Origin: Actinomadura harenae
Lineage (GTDB): Bacteria; Actinomycetota; Actinomycetes; Streptosporangiales; Streptosporangiaceae
Direction: 5' to 3'
Assembly: GCF_003696215.1 (NCBI RefSeq)
Contig: NZ_RFFG01000019.1
Coordinates: 1 to 64,000 of the forward strand
Length of the DNA stretch: 64,000 bases
In this document: piece by piece, positions 1 to 10,400 of the stretch
Position numbering within the stretch: the first letter of the stretch is position 1
Layout: each line of letters opens with the position of its first letter
Notes under the pieces: generated by a model
The model's input: the letters and a program-made list of their open reading frames with translations, nothing else
Database searches by the model: none
What the model was told of the DNA's origin: nothing
Translations under genes and position numbers: made by a program

Positions 1-1039
1 GCTGCGCGAGGGCGCCGAGGCCGCGGGCTGCCGCACCGTCCCGGCGGGCGGGGCGCGGGACTGCGCGCCGTGGCGGGGGGAGCCGCGGCTGGAGTCGCCC
101 GACCAGCCCCGGTACGTCCTGTTCACCTCGGGGTCCACCGGCCGGCCCAAGGGGGCGGTCGTGGAGCACCGGGGGATGGTCAACCACCTCTGGGGCAAGA
201 TCGTCGACCTGGGCATGACCGGGGACGACGTGCTCGCGATGACCTCGCCGCTCGGCTTCGACATCTCGGTCTGGCAGATGGTCTGCCCGCTGCTGCTCGG
301 CGGCCGGGCCGAGATCGTCCCGGACCGGGTGGCGCACGACCAGGTCGCCTTCGCCCGCGCCGTGGACGAGCGGGGCATCACGGTCGTCGAGCTCGTGCCG
401 ACCATGGTCCGGCACCTGCTGGACGACCTGCCCGACGCCCCCGCGGGCTCGCTCGGCGGCCTCCGCTGGATGATCGCGACCGGCGAGGAACTGCCCGCCG
501 AGCTGTCCCGGCGCTGGCTGGAGGCGATGCCGCACGCCGGCCTGCTCAACGCCTACGGCCCGACCGAGTGCTCCGACGACGTCACCCACCACGCCGTCAC
601 GGCCCCTGACCTGGAACTCCTCCGGCTGCCGATCGGGTCGCCGATCGTGAACTCGCGGCTGTACGTGCTGCGCGCGACCGACGACGGCTCCTGGGCGGCG
701 TGCGACGTCGACGAGGTCGGCGAGCTGTTCGTCGGCGGGATCTGCGTCGGGCGCGGCTACCTCGGCGACCCCGACCGCACCCGCGCCGCGTTCTTCCGCG
801 ACCCCTTCGAGAACTCGCCCACCGGGCGCCTCTACCGGACCGGCGACGCCGTCCGGCTGCTGCCCGCGGGCGCCGGCGGCGAGGACCGGCCCGTCCTGCA
901 GTACCTCGGCCGGGTCGACCGGCAGGTCAAGATCGCCGGTGTGCGGATGGAACTGGGCGAGATCGAGGCGGTCCTGCAGCGGCATCCGGGGGTCGGCGCG
1001 GCGGCCGTCGTGGTCCACGAGTTCGACCACGCACGGTAA
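1..1039 (+). CDS. NRPS adenylation domain, 3' part of an upstream gene, truncated after core motif A8
   Basis: The gene enters from the left edge in frame 2 and shows about 346 residues of an amino-acid-activating adenylation domain. Visible cores are A3 ([11 protein letters not shown]), A4 (FDISVWQ), A5 (NAYGPTECSDD), A6 (GELFVGGICVGRGYL), A7 (YRTGD) and A8 (RQVKIAGVRMELGEIE). The protein then stops at a TAA after VVVHEFDHAR. The A9/A10 region with its catalytic lysine (usually NGKxDR) and the following carrier domain are missing. No other frame downstream resumes them, so this is not a simple frameshift. By-eye specificity residues are D-I-W-E-I-T-A-D-D, which I do not recognise. The break falls where the A remnant in module 2 of the next gene begins (see 7384-7572), suggesting a split domain, a decayed module or a mis-assembly. 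What lies N-terminal is outside the window. Confidence 0.85.
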   Translation, partial: LREGAEAAGCRTVPAGGARDCAPWRGEPRLESPDQPRYVLFTSGSTGRPKGAVVEHRGMVNHLWGKIVDLGMTGDDVLAMTSPLGFDISVWQMVCPLLLGGRAEIVPDRVAHDQVAFARAVDERGITVVELVPTMVRHLLDDLPDAPAGSLGGLRWMIATGEELPAELSRRWLEAMPHAGLLNAYGPTECSDDVTHHAVTAPDLELLRLPIGSPIVNSRLYVLRATDDGSWAACDVDEVGELFVGGICVGRGYLGDPDRTRAAFFRDPFENSPTGRLYRTGDAVRLLPAGAGGEDRPVLQYLGRVDRQVKIAGVRMELGEIEAVLQRHPGVGAAAVVVHEFDHAR

Positions 1040-1494
1040 CCGGACCGGCGCGCTGTGATCGGGCGGCGGTCCGCGCGTCCCGCCTCCCGGCGCTCGTGGA
1101 GCCGACGTTCAGGCCTGCGGATTTGTCACCTTCGTTAGTGATTGCTGAGGTCAAGTTCTACTTTCGGGGGGATTGCGGGGCATGTGGCGGGCTGGTTAAC
1201 TGAGCCCCGCTACTACCCAGTAGAGGTGCGGGTCGAGGGAACCTCGGCATCGGGCGAAAGCAGCGGCCTCCCGTCTCGAGACGCGGCCGGGAACCCCCGG
1301 TGACGTGCGTGTCCCGCAACGGCCGGGCGCGCGGCCGGGCGAGACCTTATGAAGGGCTCGAAGAAAGGGGAACGGCGCAACCCGACGGTTTTCGTGTTCA
1401 TGGCTTTTCGCATTTCGCGTGGCTTCCCGGCACGGGCGTGCGCCCGTGCCGCCCGGGGAGCGCCGACCCCCTTCGACCGGGAAAGTTCCACTTG
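1040..1494 (+). promoter_or_regulatory. Leader region before the NRPS operon
   Basis: This 455-base stretch separates the truncated A domain from NRPS-A. I see no credible gene in it. Around 1125-1175 the base composition is less GC-rich than in the flanking genes, which would suit a promoter, but no convincing -35/-10 pair stands out. A small inverted repeat CTACT-ACCC-AGTAG lies at 1210-1223 and could be a repressor site. An in-frame GTG at 1300 would extend NRPS-A by 65 residues, but that extension resembles no condensation domain. Confidence 0.4.
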
Positions 1495-4400
1495 ATGTCG
1501 CCCACCGAGTTCGTCCCTCTTTCGGCCGCGCAGCGGAGCGTCTGGTACGCCCAGCAGCTCTACCCCGAAGTGCCGATCTGCATCGCGCAGTACATCGAGA
1601 TCGAGGGGCCGCTCAGGCCGGAACTGTTCGACCGCATCGCGACGATCGCCAACCACGAGGTACCGAGCCTCCAGATCCGGCTCGTCGAACGCGACGGCGT
1701 TCCCTACCAGGGCCTCGGCGCCGTCCCCGACGCGCACATCCCCCTGCTCGACTTCTCGGGCGAAGCCGACCCGCGCGCCGCCGCCGACGCCTGGGTCCGC
1801 GCCGACATGGCCACCCCCATGGACATGTACGGCGACCGCCTCTACACGATGCGGGTCCTGCGCCTCGGCCCGGAACACCACCGCTGGTACCTGCGCGCGC
1901 ACCACATCGCCGTCGACGGCTTCGCCGGGGCGATGTTCAACGCGGGCGTCGCCGAGCTCTACACCCGCCTCGCCGCGGGCGGCGAGTACGAGCCGCAGGA
2001 GCACGGCGACTTCCGGGCGCTGCTCGCCGAGGAGGCCGAGTACCGCGCGTCCGACCGGTTCGCGAAGGACCGCGCCTACTGGACCGAGCGGTTCGCCGAC
2101 CTCCCCGAGGTCGTCACGTTCACCGCGCGGACCGTGCCGCCGACCATGGACTTCGTCCGGGCCTCCACCACGCTCGCGGCCCCGGACTCCGCCGGGCTGG
2201 CCGTCGCCGCCCGCCGCCTGCGCACCGCCACGCCCGGAATGGCGATCGCCGCGACCGCCGCCTACATGGCCCGCGTCACCGGCGCCGAGGAGGTCGTCCT
2301 CGGCCTCGCCGTCACCGGCCGCACCACCGAGCTGGCCCGCGAGACCCCGACGATGATGTCCAACATCGTCCCGCTGCGGGTCACCGTCGACCCGGACCTG
2401 AGCATCGAGGAACTGACCCGCGCGGTGTCCCGGGCGACCGTCCGCGCGCTGCGGCACCAGCGCTACCGCGTCGAGGACCTGCGCCGCGACCTCGGCCTGC
2501 TCACCGACGGGCGGCGGCTGTACGGCGCGATCGTCAACATCATGCCGTTCGACTACAGCGCGGACTTCGGCGGCTCCCCTGCCACCGCGCACGCCCTCGC
2601 CCTCGGCCTCACCGAGGACCTCGCGTTCAACATCTACGACGGCCTGGACGGCCGCGGCACCCGCATCGACCTGGACGGCCACCCCGCGCTGTACTCCGCC
2701 GAGGAGATCGCCGCGCACCATGAGCGGCACGTCCGGTTCCTGCGGGCGCTGGCCGCCGCCGACCCCTCGACCCGGGTCGGGGACCTGCCGCTCATGCCGG
2801 ACGACGAGCGCGCCGACGTCCTGACCCGCTGGAACGGCGCCGAGTCCGGACGTCCCGCCGCGACCGTCACCGAGGTGTTCGCCCGGCACGTCGCCGCGAC
2901 GCCGGACGCGCCCGCGCTGGAGACCGCCGACGGCGCGCTCCGCCTCACCTACGCCGAGCTGGACGCCCGCGCCGACCGGCTCGCCCACCGCCTCGCCGCC
3001 CTGGGCGCCGGCCCCGAGACGCCCGTCGCGACGCTGCTGGAGCGGTCGCCCGACATCGTCGTGACGTCCCTGGCGATCCTCAAGACCGGGGGACACTACG
3101 TCCCGGTCCACCACTCCTACCCGGCGGACCGGGTCGCCTGGCTGATGCGCGACGTCGGCGCGTCCGTGCTGGTCACCGACCGGGCGATGCTGGAGCGCAA
3201 CCCCTGGCTCGCCGACGCGCCGCAGGGCGGGGTCGCCCTCCTCGTCGTGGACGAACCGGCCCCCGAAGCGGCCCACGACGCGGCGGCGGTCGCCTTCGCG
3301 CCGGTCCACCCGGAGCAGCTCGCGTACGGGATCTTCACCTCCGGGTCCACCGGCCTGCCCAAGGGCGTCGGCGTCGACCACCGGTCCGTGGTCGACTTCG
3401 CCACCGACTCCCGCACCCGCCTCGCGCCCGGCGACCGGATGCTGCTGCACTCGGCGCACGCGTTCGACGCGTCCACGCTGGAGCTGTGGCGGCCGCTGCT
3501 CGCGGGCGCGACCGTCGTCGTCGCCCCGCCCGGCCCGATCGACGCCGACCTCCTGGAACAGGCGGTCAAGGGCGCGGGCGTCACCCACATGTTCGCCACG
3601 ACGTCCCTGTTCAACCTGGTCGCGGCCGACCGGCCGACCGTGTTCGCGCCGGTGCGCGTCCTCGACCTGGGCGGCGAGGCGGCCTCGGCGGCCGCGCTCG
3701 CGCGCGTCCTCGACGCCTGCCCGGACACCGACGTCCGCAACGCCTACGGCCCGACCGAGACCACCACCTACACGACGCTGTACTCGGCGCGCGGCCAGGT
3801 CACGGCGGACGACCCGTCCGTCCCGATCGGCTCGGCGCTCGACGACACCCGCCTGTACGTGCTGGACCGGGCGCTGCGTCCCGTCCCCGTCGGAGTGCCC
3901 GGCGAGCTGTACGTGGCGGGCGCGGGCGTCGCGCGCGGCTACCTGAACCGGCCCGGGCTGACCGCCGCCGCGTTCGTCGCCTGCCCGTTCGGGCCGCCCG
4001 GCGAGCGCATGTACCGCACCGGCGACCTGGTCCGGCTCCGTCCCGCCGGAGGCGAGGACGAGGCGGCGCGCGGCCAGCGGCACACCCTGGAGTACCTGGA
4101 CCGCGTCGACCAGCAGGTCAAGATCCGCGGGTTCCGGATCGAGCTGGGCGAGGTCGAGGCCGCGCTGACCCGGCACCCGGACGTCGCGCACGCCGCCGTC
4201 GTCGCCCGCGAGGACCGGCCCGGTGTCAAGCGCCTGGTCGCCTACGTCGTCGCCGCGCCCGGGACCGCGCCCGACCCGGCCGGGCTGCGCCTGTTCCTCA
4301 CGGGCGCGCTGCCCGAGTACATGGTCCCGTCCGCCGTCCTGGTGCTGCCGACGCTGCCGCTCACCGGCAGCGGCAAGCTCGACGTGCGCGCCCTGCCCGC

Positions 4401-7400
4401 GCCCGACCCGGCCACGGGCGACCGCCCGTTCCGGGCGCCGCGCACCGACGCCGAGGCCGTCCTCGCCGCGCTGTTCGCCGAGGTCCTGGAGGTGGAACGG
4501 GTCGGCCTGGACGACGGGTTCTTCGACCTCGGAGGCGACTCGATCATCGCGATGCGGCTGGTGTCGCGGGCCCGCGCCGCCGGGCTCGCGCTGTCCCCGC
4601 GCGACGTGTTCCAGCGGCCGACCGTGGAGGAGCTCGCCGCCGTCGCGGGCGTCGCCGACACCGCGGTGACCGAGGCCGCCGACCCGGTCGGCGACGTCCC
4701 GGCGACCCCGATCGTCCACTGGCTGCGGGACCTCGGCGGCCCGGTCTCCGGGTTCCACCAGAGCATCCTGCTGCGCACCCCGCCCCGGCTCGGCGCCGAC
4801 GCCCTCACGCGCGCCCTCGGCGTCCTGCTCACCCGGCACGACGCGCTGCGGCTGACCCTCGGCGACGGCGGAGCCCTGGAGATCCCGGCCACCGGACCCG
4901 ACCCCGCCGGCCTCGTCCTCCGCGTCGACGTCGAGGGCCGTGACCCGGACGAGACCGCCGCGACCGAGCTGACCGCCGCCCGCGACCGGCTCGACCCGGC
5001 GTCCGGCGTGAACGTCCAGCTGGTCTGGCTGGACGCCGGGGACGACCCCGGACGGCTCCTCGTCGTCGTCCACCACCTGGTCGTGGACGGCGTGTCCTGG
5101 CGCATCCTGCTGCCCGACCTCGTCGCCGCCTGGGCAGGGGCGGACCTCGACCCCATCGGGACGCCGTTCCGCGACTGGGCCCGCCGCCTCACCGCCGAGG
5201 CCTCCGCCCGCACCGGCGAGCTGCCCCTGTGGCGCGGCATCCTCGGCGGCCCGGACGTCCCGCTCGGCGCCCGCCCGCTCGACCCCGCCCGCGACACCCA
5301 CGGCACCGCGCGCTCCCTCACCGTCGAGCTGGACGCGGCGACCACCCGCGCCGTCCTGACGACCGTGCCCGCCGCGATCCACGGCCGCCCGACCGACGTG
5401 CTGCTCACCGGGCTCGCCCGCGCCGTCGCCGCCTGGCGCGGCGACGCCAGCCCCGTCCTGGTCGACCTGGAGGGCCACGGCCGCGAGGACCTGTTCCCCG
5501 GCGTCGACCTGTCCCGCACGGTCGGCTGGTTCACCAGCAAGTACCCGGTGCGGCTCGACGCGGCCGCCGACCTGCGCGAGACCAAGGAGCGGCTGCGCGC
5601 GATCCCGGACAACGGCATCGGCTACGGCCTGCTCCGCCACCTGGACCCCGGCGCCGGGGCCGAGCTCGCCGCGCTGCCCGTCCCGGAGATCGTCTTCAAC
5701 TACCTCGGCCGGATGGAGACCGGCGACGGCGACTGGAGCGTCTCGTCGGTGGCGGGCGGCGCCGACGACGCGATGCCGCTCGGCCACGCCCTGGCCATCG
5801 ACGCCATCGTCCCCGCCGCGTTCGGCGCGCTGTCGGTCACCTGGACCTGGGCGGACGGCGTGCTCACCGAGGCCGACGTCCGCGAGCTCGCGGCCGCCTG
5901 GTTCACCGCCCTCCGCGACCTCGCCGCCGCCGGGGACGCCGGGCACACCCCGTCCGACTTCCCGCTCGTCGCCCTGGACCGCGCCGACGTCACCGACCTC
6001 GACCGGACCTTCCCCGACCTCACCGACGTCTGGCCGCTCGCGCCGCTCCAGCAGGGCCTGTACTTCCACGCGCTGCTCGGCGCGTCCGCGACCGACGTCT
6101 ACACCGGCCAGCTCGTCCTCGACTTCGACGGCGACCTGGACGCGGCGGGACTGCGCGACGCCGCGTTCGAGCTGACCGCGCGGCACCCGTCGCTGCGGAC
6201 CGCGTTCACCCAGACCGTCTCCGGGGACCCCGTCCAGGTCGTCCTCGGGGCGCCGCCCTGCGACGAGCTGTGGCATGAGATCCTCGCGGACGAGGACGCG
6301 CTGCCCGCGCTGATGACGGCCGAGCGGACCCGCCGGTTTGACCTCACCCGGCCGCCGTTCCTGCGGTTCCTGCTGGTCAGGGTGGGGGAGCGCCGGTACC
6401 GGCTGCTGCTCACCTTCCACCACATCGTCCTGGACGGCTGGTCGATGCCGTCCCTGGCCGGCGAGCTGCTCGCCCTGTACACCGGCCAGCTCCCGCCGCG
6501 CGCCCCCGACTACCGGGACCACCTCGGCTGGCTGTCCCGGCAGGACCGGGCCGAGGCCGAAGCAGCCTGGGGCGCGGCCCTCGCCGGGCTGCCCGCCGGG
6601 ACGCTCGTCGCGCCCGGAGCCCCGGACGCGCCCCCCGGGCTGCCCGAGAAGATCCGCGTCCCGCTCGGTCCCGAACTCTCGGACGCCGTCGGGGCGACCG
6701 CCCGCCGCCTGGGCGTCACCGCGAACACCGTCGTCCAGGCCGCCTGGGGCCTGCTGCTCGCCCGCCTGCTCGGACGCGACGACGTGGTGTTCGGCGCGAC
6801 CGTGTCGGGCCGCCCGATGGACCTGCCGGGCGTCGAGCGGATGGTCGGCCTGTTCATCAACACGCTGCCCGTCCGCGTCCGCCTGGACGCCGCCGAATCG
6901 GCGGCCGGACTCCTCACGCGGCTCCAGGCCGAGCAGGCCGAACTGATCCCCTTCCACCACCACGGGCTCGGTGACCTGCACAGACTCGCCGGACTGCCCG
7001 CGCTCTTCGACACCATGACGGTGTTCGAGAACTACCCGCTCGACGCGTCGCTGCTCGGCGCCGAGATCGGCGACGGGACCCGCCTCGCGGGCGCCGACCT
7101 GCTCGACTCCACGCACTACCCGCTCACGCTGGACGCCGTCCCGGGCGCCGAGCTCCAGCTCCGGCTCGGCTACCGCACCGACGTCCTCGACCGCGCGACC
7201 GCCGACCGGCTCGTCCGGGGGCTCGTCGCGTTCGTCCGGATGCTGACCGGGACGCCGGACGCGCCGGTCGCGGAGCTCGACCTGACCGGTGACGACGCGG
7301 GCCCGCTGCGCGCGGCGTTCGCGGCCCTCGCCGCGCAGGGACCGTCCCCGGCGCTCGCCGCCGCGTCCCGCTCGGCCGCCGCGCCCGTCAAGAAGCTCGT

Positions 7401-10400
7401 CGCCTACGTCGTGGCCGCGCCCGGCGCGATCCTCGACCCGGAGGAGCTGCGCGCGCACGTCCGCGAGCACCTGCCCGAGCAGATGGTCCCCACCGCCGTG
7501 GTGATCATGGACGAGCTGCCGCTCACCCCGAACGGCAAGGTCGACACCAAGGCGCTGCCCAGGCCCGTGCTGACCGTCCCGCTGCGCGAGTACCGCGCGC
7601 CGCGCGACGAGCGCGAGACCGCCGTCGCCGCGATCTACGCCGAGCTCCTCGGCGTGGACCGCGCCGGGATCGACGACGACTTCTTCGATCTCGGCGGCGA
7701 CTCGCTGGTCGCGATGCGCGTCGTCAGCCGGGTGCGGCGGGCCCTCGGCGTCGAGCTGCCCGTCCGGGCGCTGTTCGAGGCCCCGGCCGTCGCGGCGCTC
7801 GCCGCCCGGATCGCCGTGCTGTCCGGCGTGGAGCCCGCCCGGCCCGTCCTCGCCCGCCGCGAGCGGCCCGCGGCCGTGCCGCTCTCCCACGGGCAGCGGC
7901 GGCTGTGGTTCCTGAACCGGTTCGAGGGGCCGTCCGCGACGTACAACATGCCGGTCGCGCTGCGGATCCGCGGCGCGCTCGACGAGCCGGCGCTGCGCGC
8001 CGCGATCGCCGACGTCTCCGCCCGGCACGAGTCGCTGCGGACCGTCCTGCCCGACGTCGACGGCGTCCCGCACCAGCGCGTCCTCTCCCCGGAGGACGCC
8101 GCGCCCGAACTGCTCGTCGCCGAGACGACCGAGGCCGAGCTGCCGCTGCGGCTGGCCATGGCCGCCGGGCACGCCTTCGACGTCTCCGCCGAGCCGCCGC
8201 TGCGGGCGTCCCTGTTCCGGCTCGCCGCCGACGAGCACGTGGTGCTGCTGCTGATGCACCACATCGCGGGCGACGGCTGGTCGATGGCGCCGCTCGCGCG
8301 CGACGTCCTGACCGCGTACATGGCGCGGGTCTCCGGTGACGCGCCCACGTGGACGCCGCTGCCCGTGCAGTACGCCGACTACACGCTCTGGACGCGGGAG
8401 CTTCTCGGCTCCGAGGACGACCCGTCGTCGCTGGTCTCCGAGCAGATCGCCTACTGGACGTCCGCGCTGGACGGGCTTCCGGAGGAGCTGGCGCTTCCCG
8501 TCGACCGTCCGCGTCCGGCGGAGGCGTCCTACCGGGGTGGCACGGCCCGCTTCACGCTGTCGCCCGCCACGCACGAGGCCCTCCTCGCGGTGGCCCGCGA
8601 AACCGGCGCGAGCCCGTTCATGGTCGCCCAGGCCGCGTTCGCCGCGTTGCTGACGCGTCTGGGCGCCGGGACGGACGTCCCGATCGGTTCGCCCATCGCG
8701 GGTCGTACCGATGAGGCCCTGGACGACCTCGTCGGCATGTTCGTCAACATGCTCGTCTTCCGGACCGACACGTCCGGGAACCCGACGTTCCGCGAGCTGG
8801 TCGCCCGCGTCCGCGAGACCGACCTCGCCGCGTACGCCCACCAGGACGTCCCCTTCGAGCGGCTCGTCGAGGTCCTGAACCCGCCGCGCCACCTCGGCCG
8901 CCATCCGCTGTTCCAGGTCGGCCTGACCTTCCAGAACAACCCGGAGGCCCGGCTCGACGTGCCCGGCTTCAGCGCCGAACCCGAGACGCTCGACGCCGGG
9001 GTCGCCCGGTTCGACCTGCTCATGGTGCTGACCGAACGCACCGGAGCGGACGGCTCCCCGGCCGGACTGGACGGCGAGCTGGAGTTCGCCCTCGACCTCT
9101 ACGACCCGGCGACCGCCGCCGGCCTCGCCGCCCGCTTCGAACGGCTCCTCACCGCCGTCCTCGCCGCGCCGGACGCGCGCGTCGGCGAGATCGACGTGCT
9201 CGACCCGGCCGAACGCCGCACGATCCTGGACGACTGGTCGGGCGGCTCGGCCCCGGTGGTCGAGCGGACGACGATTCCGGCGTTGTTCGAGGCGCAGGTG
9301 GTGCTACGTCCGTCGGCGGTGGCGGTGTCGTTCGAGGGGCGTTCGTGGACGTATGCGGAGGTCAACGCGTCCGCGAACCGTCTCGCCCGTCACCTGGCCG
9401 CGCAGGGCGTCGGACCGGGGCGGAACGTCGGACTGCTGCTCCCGCGCTCGGCCGACATGGTGATCGCGGTCCTGGCCGTGCTGAAGACGGGCGCCGCGTA
9501 CGTCCCGATGGACCCGGACTACCCGGCCGACCGCATCGCCTTCATGACCGAGGACGCCGCACCCGTCCTGACCCTGACGGACATCGAGTGCGACGACGAC
9601 CACTCCTCCGAGAACCTCGACGTCGAGGTCTCCCCGGACGACCCGGCGTATGTCATCTACACGTCCGGGTCGACGGGGCGTCCGAAGGGCGTCGTCGTCC
9701 CGCACCAGAACGTGGTCCGCCTGCTGCGTTCCACGGACCCCTGGTTCTCCTTCGGCCCGGATGACGTCTGGACGCTGTTCCACTCTTACGCGTTCGACTT
9801 CTCCGTGTGGGAGTTGTGGGGTCCGCTGCTGAACGGCGGCCGTCTTGTGGTGGTCCCGTTCCTGACGTCGCGTTCGCCTGAGGAGTTCTTGAAGCTTCTG
9901 TCGGCGGAGCGGGTCACGGTTCTGAACCAGACGCCGTCGGCGTTCTACCAGCTCATGGCCGCCGACCGGGAGAACCCGGGCATCGACCTTGCGCTCCGGT
10001 ACGTCGTTTTCGGTGGTGAGGCGCTTGAGCTCGGGCGTTTGGACGACTGGTACAGCCGTCACGCCGATGACGCTCCGACGCTGGTCAACATGTACGGGAT
10101 CACCGAGACGACGGTCCATGTCTCGTATGTCGCGCTCGACCGGGCGTATGCGGCGACCGCGCCGGGCAGCATCATCGGTGTCGGGATCCCTGACCTGCGC
10201 GTCTACGTGCTGGACGAGCGGCTTCAGCCCGTTGCGGCGGGTGTGGTCGGTGAGTTGTACGTCGCGGGGGCGGGGCTTGCCCACGGCTACCTGAACCGGC
10301 CGGGTCTGACCGCCGAGCGGTTCGTGGCCGATCCGTTCGGCGGCAGGCCGGGTGCGCGCATGTACCGGACGGGCGACCTCGGCCGCTGGCTGGCCGATGG

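Noticed and set aside
700..1203. Possible frameshift rescue of the truncated A domain in another frame
   Set aside because: The frame reads low-complexity Arg/Pro text, then unrelated residues. No A9, A10 or carrier motif appears, so the truncation is not a simple one-base error.
1213..8904. A 2563-codon open frame on the minus strand antisense to NRPS-A
   Set aside because: Long antisense frames are normal in DNA with extreme third-position GC. The translation is Arg/Gly/Asp/Val-rich without any domain, and the plus strand carries an unmistakable NRPS.
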